DNA of 40,595 bases from a virus. The notes beneath the pieces are model-generated. The model was not told the DNA's origin and did not search any database. It saw only the letters and a list, made by a program, of their open reading frames with translations. Both the position numbers and the translations under genes were made by a program. Below, piece by piece: positions 1-6,948 of the stretch (position 1 is the stretch's first letter; each line of letters starts with the position of its first letter). The stretch covers positions 1 to 40,595 of IMG/VR virus record IMGVR_UViG_3300046524_000356, one strand, 5' to 3'.

Positions 1-49
1 CAGGACAGCCCGTTTTTCATTTCAGCGACGTATTCTCGTCGCGACATAT

Positions 50-126
<77 letters not shown>

Positions 127-185
127 AATTCTTATTTATAATCAATGAGTTGCAAGCTAAGTATAATGCTCAATAAATAGGCATC

Positions 186-219
186 GTACTATTCAAACGT
201 CGCTGTACTATTCAAACGT
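186..219. repeat. 15-bp direct repeat at the integrase 3' end
   Basis: GTACTATTCAAACGT occurs at 186-200 and again at 205-219, a 19-bp period. The inner copy covers the last codons and stop of the integrase gene; the outer copy lies between integrase and tRNA. It could be a pair of integrase arm-type binding sites or a small tandem duplication of the gene end. Confidence 0.6.
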
Positions 220-1278
220 GATTTTGGCCGGTTGAACGCGCTCCGGTTTGCGACGATAGATGCGGTCGGTAACACGGCTGTCGACGTGGGAAAGCAGGGC
301 GCGCGCATGCTCTAGTGACTCGGCATCGCTGGCGCACTTGGCGCGTAGGTCGTGTTCTGTGAAGCGGTCTTCAAGCTTCGTTTCTTGCATGATCCGCACC
401 ATAAACCGCTGCCACATCGAATCCCAGCCGGATGCGGTTTCTTTCACTTCGTCAATATAGCTGCTGCCGTCGCGGGTGCAGAACAACAGCGCCGAGCTGG
501 CGGCCGAGCGCACCGCGATGGCAGCCGCGACAGCAGCTCGCAGGTCGTCGTTCCATTCGTAGATCGTAGACTTGCCTGTCTTGCCGGCGGTCTTGTGGCG
601 CGTGATGTGGATTCCGTCATCCTTGAAATGGACGTCCGGCTCTAGGCGCAGCAGATCGCTGCGCGCCATGCCGGTGAGTAGCTTGAGGCGGATGTAAGCC
701 TGCATCATCAGCACGCTGCCCTTCTTACGCTTACTCGGCAGCGCCAGTACCTCGATCAACTCCCAGTCCTCTACGTAGCGCGAGCGGGACTCCTCTCCGC
801 TGAGGCGCACTTCGCCCTTAAACGGGTGGCGGTCGATCAGGCCCCATTCCACGCATTTTGTGAATGCGTGAGATAAGACGTCGACGGCCCGATGTGCGGC
901 GATCTTCTTAGCCTTGCGCGTGTCGACGTACTGGTAGACGTGCTGCGGCCGTAACCAGGTCAGCGGCGCTGCGCCGAACACGGCCTTTAGATTCTTGATT
1001 GCGCGGAGGTTTTCTACGCGGGTGCGCGGCGACTTGGTCGGCACAACTTCAAGAGCATAGCGGTCAAGCAGGGCGCCTATCGACTTCGCGGCGTCGACCA
1101 CCTCCAGGCGCTTGGCCCACTCGGCGTAGGCCTCCGGTAGCGTCGCACCAAGTCGGAACAGCTTTTTGCCATCCCAGCGGCTCTCCATGCCTGGCGGCAC
1201 TTGATAGTAGTACGCGCCGTGTGCGTGCTTCCAGCGCGATGGCAAGCCGGCGTTCTCTTTGTTCCGCTTCCTAGGCAT
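208..1278 (-). CDS. int: Phage tyrosine recombinase (integrase)
   Basis: A site-specific recombinase that would integrate and excise the prophage, 356 aa with the start at 1278. The C-terminal catalytic domain shows an Arg in TGMARSDLLRL, a Lys in RHKTAGKTGK, H309-x-x-R312 (HDLR), H331 (LLSHVDSR) and the nucleophile Y341 (DRIYRR). The N-terminal part is a small DNA-binding region. I chose the start MPRKRNKEN because it overlaps the upstream DUF4224-type gene by 8 bp. An in-frame start 75 nt further upstream would lie well inside that gene. The gene is last in the leftward operon and its 3' end faces the tRNA target. Phage integrases in Burkholderiales are often preceded by a DUF4224 gene, as here. 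Confidence 0.93.
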   Translation of the reverse strand: MPRKRNKENAGLPSRWKHAHGAYYYQVPPGMESRWDGKKLFRLGATLPEAYAEWAKRLEVVDAAKSIGALLDRYALEVVPTKSPRTRVENLRAIKNLKAVFGAAPLTWLRPQHVYQYVDTRKAKKIAAHRAVDVLSHAFTKCVEWGLIDRHPFKGEVRLSGEESRSRYVEDWELIEVLALPSKRKKGSVLMMQAYIRLKLLTGMARSDLLRLEPDVHFKDDGIHITRHKTAGKTGKSTIYEWNDDLRAAVAAAIAVRSAASSALLFCTRDGSSYIDEVKETASGWDSMWQRFMVRIMQETKLEDRFTEHDLRAKCASDAESLEHARALLSHVDSRVTDRIYRRKPERVQPAKITFE

Positions 1279-1495
1279 TCGCAGCTCCCCAGTTCGGCGT
1301 GAATTCGCGGGTGCGTGCTGCAGCTGGTGCGCCGCCGCCGAGTTCCTTCTCAACGTGCGAGCGCAGCACTAGGGCGCTGCCATCGGCACGCACTTTGAAT
1401 GTGATTCCCAAGCTTCGCAGCATTTTGGCCTGTGCCTGGCGTTGTATGCGGTTCGTCAGGTCCCTGACCTCGTCCGCGTCAAGAAACATGCTCAT
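1271..1495 (-). CDS. DUF4224-type small protein upstream of integrase
   Basis: A 74-aa protein whose N-terminal pattern (MFLDADEVRDLT, then a helix with RSLGITFKVRADGS) fits the DUF4224 family found next to phage integrases. The real start may be the first or third residue (both Met). The start overlaps the stop of the preceding gene as ATGA, and its own end overlaps the integrase start, so translation is probably coupled. An excisionase or accessory role is plausible from position but not shown. The C-terminal tail is rich in Ala and Gly. Confidence 0.75.
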   Translation of the reverse strand: MSMFLDADEVRDLTNRIQRQAQAKMLRSLGITFKVRADGSALVLRSHVEKELGGGAPAAARTREFTPNWGAANA

Positions 1496-1674
1496 TGCTT
1501 CACCTGGTTAGGTTGCGAGAACGGGCAAGCGGGGCAAGCATGCGAGCCATCGTCGCATTGGTCGGCATGCTCCTCGGTGTGTCCGGCCTGGTGCGCCGCG
1601 TCATAGCAGGCAGCGGCGGCGGCTTCTTCGTGGTCTGCGTACGCACGGTGGATTGCGATGATATTACGGTCCAT
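1492..1674 (-). CDS. Small Cys/His-rich phage protein
   Basis: A 60-aa protein. It has a good ribosome site (AGGAG, about 9 nt before the ATG) and overlaps the next gene as ATGA, so I treat it as real. The middle is Ala-rich (HEEAAAAACYDAAHQAGH) and the C-terminal half carries Cys and His residues including CPACP, which might bind a metal. I do not recognise a family. It sits between the ParB-like gene and the DUF4224-type gene in the leftward operon. Confidence 0.6.
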   Translation of the reverse strand: MDRNIIAIHRAYADHEEAAAAACYDAAHQAGHTEEHADQCDDGSHACPACPFSQPNQVKQ

Positions 1675-1695
1675 TATCTTGATCTCCTTGTGCGG

Positions 1696-3597
1696 TTAGT
1701 TTGATTGGGTTGGGAATGGCCAAGCGCTTGCTGGCTTCAATTCGACAGTGCGGTGCTTCTTCACCTTGATGACCGGGCCGGCGTCGGCTACTGGCACTGG
1801 CTCGATGTCGACAGGTTTGGCCTTGAGCTGCAGCTTTGGCCGTGCGACTTTGGCGGCCGGTGGGGCTGCATCAGCTGACGGTGCGAGCGCAGGTTCTGCC
1901 GGCGCCTGGGCTGCCTGACGGTGATCTTGGCCAGGGTCGATGCGCTCTAGTTTTGCCATTGCATTAAGCGCGTCGACGCCGTAGCTGTCATCAGCGCGGT
2001 CAACCTCCCAGTGTTCGACGCTCAGGTGTTCGCCCATCATCAGGTCGAGCATCAGCAGTTCGATCTGCGCGAATTCTGCCTGGTCGATATAGGCGCAAAT
2101 TCCGTCATCGCTGCGGTCTTCAAACGTGTACAGGTCATCGAGAAGATCGTCAGGCAGCGGTTTTTCCCGGACAAGCAGCTTCGCCACTTCGCGGATCATT
2201 TCCAAGCTAAAGCCGGTCTGTGTCGAGCTGCGCACTTTCCGGTAAAGGGCGACGCGCTTGCTGGTGATTTCTTCTGCGCGCTCTTGTTTGCTCGCTTCGG
2301 CGGCATGCTGCGCAGCTTCCTTCGCTTTTTTCTTCGGCGACTCTTTGACCAGGTCTTTTTGCTCGCTTTGCGTGCGTGCTTCGCGCACCTCGGCCGTCTC
2401 GCACGCGCCGGCTTGTTCCAGGGCGGACTGTGCGACCGCGCGTATATACAGCGGCTGCATGATGCCCTTCTCGCTGCGAGTATAGGCAGCGACTTGCGGC
2501 AGCTGTTCGCGCTTCAGGCGGGTAGCCAAAGTGCCAGATAAGCCGGTATGCGGAGCCACGCGCTCGAACGTGTACAAAGGCGTTTCATCACATACCAGGT
2601 CACTCCCGGCACGGTAGATCTCGCTCCACGTGTTGTACGCTTCCTGGCCCTCATGTACCGGGATTTTTTGCTTCAGCGCCTCCGCGTACAGCTTGTCGTA
2701 GTGTGCGGCAGTCTTCTCCTTGAAGCATTCAGGATCGGTGCAGACGTTTGCATCCACGCCTTCAAATACTTCGGGTTGATTGCCGGCACGCTTTGGGCAT
2801 TTGTTGCAGTTGCCGGCGGTCTTGACGAGCTTTGCATCGTCCGTCATGAATATGGCTTTGCGCAGATCCAGCATGTAGTTCTGCTGCAGCCATTCCTTCG
2901 CCTTGCGGTACGACATCGGCTCATCATCCACGCGGCCGTTGGGACGCAGGATTTCGTTCAGCGCTTTCGTCTGCAGTTTGGCCAGCGGAATGCGGGCGAT
3001 CAGTAGCGCGGTCGACGCCTGCAGGTGTTCCTCGTTGTCGAGGAACAGTTCGCGCACTTCGAGATTCAAGGCGCACAGCTTCAGGCGACCGTAGACATAG
3101 CTTCGGCTCTTGTTGAGCTTGTCGACCAGCTGGTCGGCCGTGTAGCCGTGCTTCATCAACAGGCGCTCATAGCCTTCTGCCTCTTCAAGCGGATGCGGAT
3201 TGTCGCGCTGCAGGTTCTCCAGGATCTGCAGCTCAAGCGCCTCTTGATCGCTCAGGTTGCGGCAGAAGGCGGGAATAACCGACAGGCCGGCAATGATGGA
3301 GGCGCGGAAGCGACGCTCGCCGGCGACGATCTCGAACGACTGCGGCTCGTCGGCGGTAGGCTTAACTGGCCGAATCAGGATAGGCTGGGCAAGTCCTTTG
3401 GACAGGATGCTTGCCGCAAGCTCGCTCAGCTTTGCCTGGTTGAAGCGCTTACGGTTGGTGCGGGAGATACGGATGTGCACCAGGTTGTAGTTGCCGAAGC
3501 GGCTACCATCTTCAAAGACGACTTCGTCCACAACGATTCGCTTTTCGGCGGCCTCCGGGACGGTTGGAGCTGGCAAGGTGGTCAGTGCATTGGTCAT
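1696..3597 (-). CDS. ParB/RepB/Spo0J-family protein
   Basis: A 633-aa protein. The N-terminal ParB/Srx domain spans about residues 30-140 and includes the typical GERRFRA box (EIVAGERRFRASIIAG) and ENLQRDNPHPLEEAEGY. An HTH-like stretch follows (YTADQLVDKLNKSRSYVYGRL). The middle carries a four-Cys cluster (CNKC, then VCTDPEC), and the C-terminal 250 residues are Lys/Ala/Glu-rich and low in complexity. ParB proteins bind palindromic centromere sites and spread along DNA as CTPases. No ParA ATPase gene is visible, so a regulatory or DNA-packaging-linked role is equally possible. The start MTNALTTL was chosen because the longer reading frame runs back into the preceding gene. Five copies of a palindrome elsewhere in the prophage are candidate targets. 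Confidence 0.85.
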   Translation of the reverse strand: MTNALTTLPAPTVPEAAEKRIVVDEVVFEDGSRFGNYNLVHIRISRTNRKRFNQAKLSELAASILSKGLAQPILIRPVKPTADEPQSFEIVAGERRFRASIIAGLSVIPAFCRNLSDQEALELQILENLQRDNPHPLEEAEGYERLLMKHGYTADQLVDKLNKSRSYVYGRLKLCALNLEVRELFLDNEEHLQASTALLIARIPLAKLQTKALNEILRPNGRVDDEPMSYRKAKEWLQQNYMLDLRKAIFMTDDAKLVKTAGNCNKCPKRAGNQPEVFEGVDANVCTDPECFKEKTAAHYDKLYAEALKQKIPVHEGQEAYNTWSEIYRAGSDLVCDETPLYTFERVAPHTGLSGTLATRLKREQLPQVAAYTRSEKGIMQPLYIRAVAQSALEQAGACETAEVREARTQSEQKDLVKESPKKKAKEAAQHAAEASKQERAEEITSKRVALYRKVRSSTQTGFSLEMIREVAKLLVREKPLPDDLLDDLYTFEDRSDDGICAYIDQAEFAQIELLMLDLMMGEHLSVEHWEVDRADDSYGVDALNAMAKLERIDPGQDHRQAAQAPAEPALAPSADAAPPAAKVARPKLQLKAKPVDIEPVPVADAGPVIKVKKHRTVELKPASAWPFPTQSN

Positions 3598-3611
3598 GTA
3601 TGTGATTCCGT

Positions 3612-4127
3612 TCAATCGATGTCGTTCGCGGCCAGCTGCTTGTAGTCGGCAGCGGCACGGCGCGGGTGTTTGCGTGCGTAGGAGTGCAGGGCTACGCTTA
3701 GGGTTGGATTCTTGAGGGCGCTGTCGAGCGAGCCGGCAATGCGCAAGGTGCGGTGCGCGGCGGACAGGGATGCCAAATCGGGTTCGGCCGGCCGCACGGA
3801 AATGCCGCACGGCGTGTCGCCTTGCCTTGTCGCCGCCTCCTCGTACGCTTGGTAGGCCGTCTCAGCCTGGGCTGTGTACACGGTGGTATCCGCAGTGGTG
3901 CGCACCTTGACGCAGAACTCGGACAGCACATGCTGCTGGCGAGCGATGGCGAGGCGCAGATCGTCGGCGGTATCGCCTGTCATGCCGGCAAAGCCGGCTG
4001 CCGCTAGCAGTTCGACAGCGTTGCCGGCGGCGGCAGCGAGCGTCTCGAACGAGGCAGTGAGCGCTGTAGCAATATCGTGGTACGTGCCATCGGCGAGCGT
4101 CAGGCGCGGGGATTGAACGAGGATCAT
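3612..4127 (-). CDS. Hypothetical phage protein, leftward operon
   Basis: A 171-aa protein of unknown function, Ala-rich and mostly helical by composition. There is no signal peptide or membrane segment. The start codon overlaps the stop of the upstream 61-aa gene (ATGA), and 14 bp separate its stop from the ParB-like start, so it is part of the same transcript. The C-terminal end is basic (ARKHPRRAAADYKQLA). It might assist the ParB-like protein, but this rests only on neighbourhood. Confidence 0.65.
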   Translation of the reverse strand: MILVQSPRLTLADGTYHDIATALTASFETLAAAAGNAVELLAAAGFAGMTGDTADDLRLAIARQQHVLSEFCVKVRTTADTTVYTAQAETAYQAYEEAATRQGDTPCGISVRPAEPDLASLSAAHRTLRIAGSLDSALKNPTLSVALHSYARKHPRRAAADYKQLAANDID

Positions 4128-4309
4128 TTGCAGACCTCGTTGTCGTTGTGTGCAGACGTCTGCACACGCTTTACCGGCGGATTAAGGTTACGGGCTTTGA
4201 TGTAGTCGTGCCCCTTGAGTCCTGCAAACGGGTCATCGTTAATTCTGATGACCCGCACCAAGGTGCTGCGACCAGTGGCGTACTGCTGGGTGATGCAAGG
4301 TGAAATCAT
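4124..4309 (-). CDS. Small hypothetical protein, first gene of the leftward operon
   Basis: A 61-aa protein with a good ribosome site (GGAGTGGATC directly before the ATG at 4309). It is the first gene after the leftward promoter at 4342-4370. The sequence contains INDDPFAGLKGHDYIKARNL, with no family that I recognise. The 16-bp palindrome GTGCAGACGTCTGCAC lies inside it and is read as VQTSA. Its stop overlaps the start of the 171-aa gene. Confidence 0.6.
   Translation of the reverse strand: MISPCITQQYATGRSTLVRVIRINDDPFAGLKGHDYIKARNLNPPVKRVQTSAHNDNEVCK
4150..4165. repeat. 16-bp palindrome, copy 1 of 5
   Basis: A perfect GTGCAGACGTCTGCAC. The inverted symmetry extends to 20 bp (4148-4167). 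It lies within the 61-aa gene in the frame V-Q-T-S-A. Confidence 0.95.
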
Positions 4310-4341
4310 GATCCACTCCGCGCTGTTGAGATAACAACCGG

Positions 4342-4370
4342 ATATTAGATAAATCTAATGTTGTGGTCAA
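4342..4370 (-). promoter_or_regulatory. Leftward early promoter (PL-like)
   Basis: Read on the minus strand there is TTGACC (4365-4370), a 17-bp spacer and TAATAT (4342-4347), close to the sigma-70 consensus. It points into the operon that starts at 4309. One operator-like inverted repeat covers its spacer and -10, and another lies just upstream of the -35, so the repressor would shut it off. Confidence 0.75.
4344..4359. promoter_or_regulatory. Repressor operator, left cluster site 1
   Basis: ATTAGAT-AA-ATCTAAT, an inverted repeat with 7-bp half sites. It overlaps the -10 and spacer of the leftward promoter. The half site matches those at the repressor gene (5726-5799). Confidence 0.7.
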
Positions 4371-4375
4371 GAAAA

Positions 4376-4391
4376 ATTAGACTAATCTAAT
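4376..4391. promoter_or_regulatory. Repressor operator, left cluster site 2
   Basis: ATTAGAC-TA-ATCTAAT, with one mismatch between the half sites. It lies immediately upstream of the leftward -35. It is 32 bp centre to centre from site 1, about three helical turns, which allows cooperative binding. Confidence 0.65.
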
Positions 4392-4467
4392 TTAAAGGTG
4401 GATCGAATACCAAGATTCTCTCCAATTATCACCAAAAGACGTTGTTAAATTCGCAGACTTATTAGAT

Positions 4468-4782
4468 TTAGCCACGCTTTTTAGTGGTTTTTACGACAAG
4501 GCGTTGCTCGATGGTGCTGAGAAATCCCACTAACTGGCCGTGGACTCCCTCCGGCAGTGCGCCATCGACCATGTCGAGAACTATCTGCGCAAAGACCTGT
4601 GGCGATTCGACCGCATCCTGCAAATAGTTCAAGTACTCGGTCGCCATCTTTGCTCCGATCACAGTACCGTTGGAAAAATCCATGGCAGGGGGGACCATCC
4701 AGAACGACAACGATTTCTTTCTTTTTGTGCGACCAACAAAGGGGAGATCTGTCGGTGAATTCGTGTTTCTCACTTCGTACAT
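4468..4782 (-). CDS. Hypothetical small protein between the operator regions
   Basis: A 104-aa reading frame that I do not recognise. The N-terminus has a basic patch (GRTKRKKSLSFW) followed by MVPPAMDFSNGTVIGAKMATEYLNYLQDAVES and a helical C-terminus. The start is uncertain: AAAGG abuts the ATG at 4782 with almost no spacing, and internal Met codons at 4698 and 4683 lack better sites. Its end lies about 75 bp upstream of the left operator cluster, on the same strand as the leftward operon, so it would be transcribed separately. Confidence 0.5.
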   Translation of the reverse strand: MYEVRNTNSPTDLPFVGRTKRKKSLSFWMVPPAMDFSNGTVIGAKMATEYLNYLQDAVESPQVFAQIVLDMVDGALPEGVHGQLVGFLSTIEQRLVVKTTKKRG

Positions 4783-4945
4783 CCTTTACAGTTTTGGTAT
4801 CAGTTTTACTCAGGCCTACGTACGTCCGGCCTGGCCCCAGCCTTCTTCTGAGACTTAGAGGGCACGACAAGTATCAGGCAATTTCGATCAAATTGCTTTG
4901 TTGCAAATGTTATTGCTAAAAGGGAAGGGTATACTGTAGCAGATA

Positions 4946-4960
4946 GCGTCACCGTGACGC
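4946..4960. promoter_or_regulatory. Palindrome upstream of the RHH gene, candidate autoregulatory operator
   Basis: GCGTCAC-C-GTGACGC is a perfect inverted repeat about 40 bp before the start of the Arc-like gene. A -10-like TATACT lies at 4930-4935. Arc/MetJ-type proteins commonly bind such sites near their own promoter. Binding here is inference. Confidence 0.45.
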
Positions 4961-4997
4961 CATTTCGTGTAAAGATCAAGCCTTGTATGCTGGGGAA

Positions 4998-5333
4998 ATG
5001 ACAGAAAAAGAACAAACCCCAGTTGCCGATAGGTCAGATCACAAGTTCACACTGCGTCTGACGGAGGGGCTGCACGCGGTTATTGAAGACAGTAGCAATA
5101 GGGAAGGGCGCTCGATGAACACCGAGATCTTGCTCCGCCTGGCGCGAACGGTCGAGGCCGAAGAGGTGGTGCAGGTTCGAGTGGCCCGCAACAACTTGAG
5201 TGTGATTGAGTTCCTGGCTGATAGTGTTCAGGAGTTGGCAGTTCTTCTTACTGAGGAGCAGCGAGAATCAGACCGAGTAAAAACTATCCTCGACTTCAGC
5301 CGAAAATTCACGTCGGCAGGAGTGCCCAAATAA
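4998..5333 (+). CDS. Arc-like ribbon-helix-helix DNA-binding protein
   Basis: A 111-aa protein. Residues about 15-50 fit the Arc fold: a beta strand HKFTLRLTEGLH followed by two helices ending in SMNTEILLRLA, a pattern typical of Arc/Mnt phage repressors. The C-terminal half (about residues 60-105) is helical and may form a coiled coil for oligomers. I chose the ATG at 4998; a TTG 15 nt upstream is also in frame. It lies convergent to the CI-like repressor gene, with a shared terminator between. It probably regulates transcription in the switch region, with the 4946-4960 palindrome as a candidate site. Confidence 0.75.
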   Translation: MTEKEQTPVADRSDHKFTLRLTEGLHAVIEDSSNREGRSMNTEILLRLARTVEAEEVVQVRVARNNLSVIEFLADSVQELAVLLTEEQRESDRVKTILDFSRKFTSAGVPK

Positions 5334-5334
5334 C

Positions 5335-5360
5335 AAAAGCCCGCGATTGCGGGCTTTTTT
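5335..5360. terminator. Bidirectional intrinsic terminator between the RHH and repressor genes
   Basis: Stem AAAAGCCCGC (5335-5344), loop GATT, then GCGGGCTTTTTT. A-tract and T-tract on opposite sides let it end both convergent genes. Confidence 0.85.
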
Positions 5361-5727
5361 ACGTCTGACTGCCCGTATCGGGGCGGCGCGTGTTGGCAAG
5401 GGTGTTGATGATTCCGATGACCTGGGCCAGTTCGTATGGTTCCATTCGTTCCATTAGCTCCACAGCTTCGGCGATCTGCGCGTTGTGGCCGAAATATGTT
5501 TTGGAAGCAATACCACCTTCTGCCCCAGTAGGGCCTGACATCAGCCATTCGGGCGTGATGTTCAACACTTGGCATATCTTCATCACGTTGGCTGCAGACG
5601 GAGCAACGGTATCTCCGCGTTCCCACTCGGTGATCGTGGGCGGCTGCACTCCAATTGCCTTAGCAAAGTGTGCCTTTTTAAAGCCTTTGGCTTGCCGAGC
5701 CTGGCTGAGTCGTTCATACCATTTCAT
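5359..5727 (-). CDS. Prophage repressor, Cro/CI-type HTH
   Basis: A 122-aa protein with a HTH_3 domain at about residues 6-62 (FKKAHFAKAIGVQPPTITEW, then NVMKICQVLNITPEWLM). It is short: there is no S24 LexA-like autoprotease domain, so induction by RecA-driven self-cleavage is not expected. An operator-like repeat overlaps its own start codon (5726-5741) and others lie in the divergent promoter region, which implies autoregulation and control of the Cro-like gene. The same half sites recur at the leftward promoter 1.4 kb away. The C-terminal 50 residues are helical (AQIAEAVELMERMEPYELAQ) and may dimerise. Confidence 0.85.
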   Translation of the reverse strand: MKWYERLSQARQAKGFKKAHFAKAIGVQPPTITEWERGDTVAPSAANVMKICQVLNITPEWLMSGPTGAEGGIASKTYFGHNAQIAEAVELMERMEPYELAQVIGIINTLANTRRPDTGSQT

Positions 5728-5741
5728 TAGATCATCCTAAT
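5726..5741. promoter_or_regulatory. Repressor operator overlapping the repressor start codon
   Basis: ATTAGAT-CA-TCCTAAT, an imperfect inverted repeat that includes the ATG of the repressor gene (5725-5727, minus strand). Occupancy would block the repressor's own translation start region or transcript. Confidence 0.55.
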
Positions 5742-5743
5742 CT

Positions 5744-5757
5744 ATCTAAAATTAGAT
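5744..5757. promoter_or_regulatory. Operator-like inverted half sites, right cluster
   Basis: ATCTAA-AA-TTAGAT has the same half sites in reversed order. It lies between the repressor start and the strongest palindrome. It may be two half sites rather than one dimer site. Confidence 0.4.
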
Positions 5758-5785
5758 TTCGCTAAATTTTTCCTTGTAGTAAAAT

Positions 5786-5799
5786 TTAGATTAATCTAA
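5786..5799. promoter_or_regulatory. Repressor operator, perfect palindrome before the Cro-like gene
   Basis: TTAGATTAATCTAA is fully symmetric and 31 bp upstream of the Cro-like start codon. It is the best-conserved member of the operator family. I could not assign a convincing -35/-10 pair for the rightward promoter in this AT-rich stretch. Confidence 0.75.
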
Positions 5800-5829
5800 T
5801 TTTCGATCTCTTTTTTGAAGGGTGAACAC

Positions 5830-6042
5830 ATGCATACGGATCATTCGCGGTTGATAGACGACCTCGGCGGGACGGGCGAGGTGGCACGAATGTTTGAGAT
5901 TGAGCCGCCGAGTGTCTCGTACTGGCGAAAGCACGGGATTCCGAAGGCTCGTTTGATGTATCTGAAAACGGTGTATCCGGCCAAGTTCAACACCGATGGA
6001 AGTGTAGTGCCGGCGAACGAATATAAAAACCATAATTTTTAG
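5830..6042 (+). CDS. Cro/YdaS-like DNA-binding protein
   Basis: A 70-aa protein with one HTH: LIDDLGGTGEVARMFEIEPPSVSYWRK-type pattern, in which the recognition helix is followed by HGIPKARLMYL, as in Cro and YdaS proteins. The ribosome site GAAGGGTG lies 5-8 nt before the ATG at 5830, so I prefer that to the TTG 15 nt upstream. It is divergent from the repressor, the usual Cro position, and would turn off the repressor during lytic growth. It is followed after 8 bp by the YmfL-like gene. Confidence 0.8.
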   Translation: MHTDHSRLIDDLGGTGEVARMFEIEPPSVSYWRKHGIPKARLMYLKTVYPAKFNTDGSVVPANEYKNHNF

Positions 6043-6050
6043 GAAATTGT

Positions 6051-6536
6051 ATGGATCTCCGCAAAGCAGTTATTAGGATGGTGAGCGCGGTCAATGGCGG
6101 GTGGACCGTCGCGGCAGCGCATCTGGGCATGACCGAGAATGCCCTACGCAACCGGGTGTATGAAACGAAAGGCCAAAGCCTGACGACCACTGACAAGCTC
6201 GCGCTGCAGGAACTATCCGGCACCACGCACTTCGCCGAAGCGGTTGCGGCGGCCAGCGCCGGCACTTTCCAGCGTCTGCCAGAAATCGGGAACTTGGCGC
6301 ATGACTCGGTGCATGTGATGTTCAATCAGATGTATTCCCAGCTGGGCGAGCACTTCAAGCTCTTCATGGCGGCCATCGATGACGGCGTTATCGACTCGGC
6401 CGAGCGCACTGACATTCAGGAACATGGCGCAGAGCTTCATCGCACCGTCGCGCAGTTGCAGGCCTTGATGTTCAGCCTGTACAGCCGTGACACAGGTGAG
6501 GTTAAGGTCCAAGCGGCGGAGGTGCGGCGTGGCTAA
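6051..6536 (+). CDS. YmfL-like phage regulatory protein (CII-type position)
   Basis: A 161-aa protein resembling E. coli e14 prophage YmfL: the N-terminus DLRKAVIRMVSAVNGGW, then HLGMTENALRNRVYETKGQ, and a later ELSGTTHFAEAVA stretch. Family members carry an HTH and stand where CII stands in lambdoid phages, so a role in the lysis-lysogeny decision is likely. The second half is helical (EHFKLFMAAIDDGVIDSAERTD). The gene overlaps the next one by 8 bp. Confidence 0.75.
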   Translation: MDLRKAVIRMVSAVNGGWTVAAAHLGMTENALRNRVYETKGQSLTTTDKLALQELSGTTHFAEAVAAASAGTFQRLPEIGNLAHDSVHVMFNQMYSQLGEHFKLFMAAIDDGVIDSAERTDIQEHGAELHRTVAQLQALMFSLYSRDTGEVKVQAAEVRRG

Positions 6537-6948
6537 CTTTGAACTCCCTCGTCGCGGCAGCTCGCCGCACCTGTTCTTGACCGCTCTGAACAATATCGGC
6601 GGCGAGGCTTCAGTACAGACCTTGATGAGTGTCCGCAATTGGAAGGGCCGCATCGCACTGTTTCGCTCCGACATCCTGGCCCGCTTGACTCGTTGCGACC
6701 TGGTCGTCGCCGTGAACGATCAAGTGGCAATCACCAATGCCGGACGTAAGTACCTGGGCATCAAGATTGATGGCGACGAGGGCTATGTCGGTCAACTGCC
6801 CGGACCGCGCTACGTTCCACCTATGCGCCCCCTCAATACGGCAAAACACTTTCCCCCGCGCCCCCAGCGCCCGGAGGGCGACGAATTTCGCTCGATCCCG
6901 TCTGTAATGGGTGGCCAGCGTATCGAATACTGGAGCGGTCGCGCCTGA
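6529..6948 (+). CDS. Hypothetical early protein, coupled to primase
   Basis: A 139-aa protein. I place the start at GTG 6529 because GGAGGTG ends 5 nt before it and it overlaps the YmfL-like stop by 8 bp. The sequence ANFELPRRGSSPHLFLTALNN followed by VQTLMSVRNWKGRIALFRSDILARL and a basic tail looks like a winged-helix-style DNA-binding protein, but I do not recognise a family. The stop overlaps the primase start (TGATG), so it is probably co-translated with replication proteins. Confidence 0.7.
   Translation: MANFELPRRGSSPHLFLTALNNIGGEASVQTLMSVRNWKGRIALFRSDILARLTRCDLVVAVNDQVAITNAGRKYLGIKIDGDEGYVGQLPGPRYVPPMRPLNTAKHFPPRPQRPEGDEFRSIPSVMGGQRIEYWSGRA

Noticed and set aside
1-49. An inverted repeat GCGACG-TATTCT-CGTCGC before the tRNA
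   Set aside because: It has no T-run and too little context is visible; the host sequence continues outside the window.
2738-2753. A near copy of the 16-bp palindrome in the ParB-like gene (GTGCAGACGTTTGCAT)
   Set aside because: It has two mismatches and lies in a conserved Cys region (VCTDPEC), so it may be chance from coding. I do not count it as a sixth site.
5741-5829. A rightward promoter for the Cro-like gene and a leftward promoter for the repressor
   Set aside because: The region is AT-rich and gives several poor -35/-10 pairs; none is clearly better, so none is listed.
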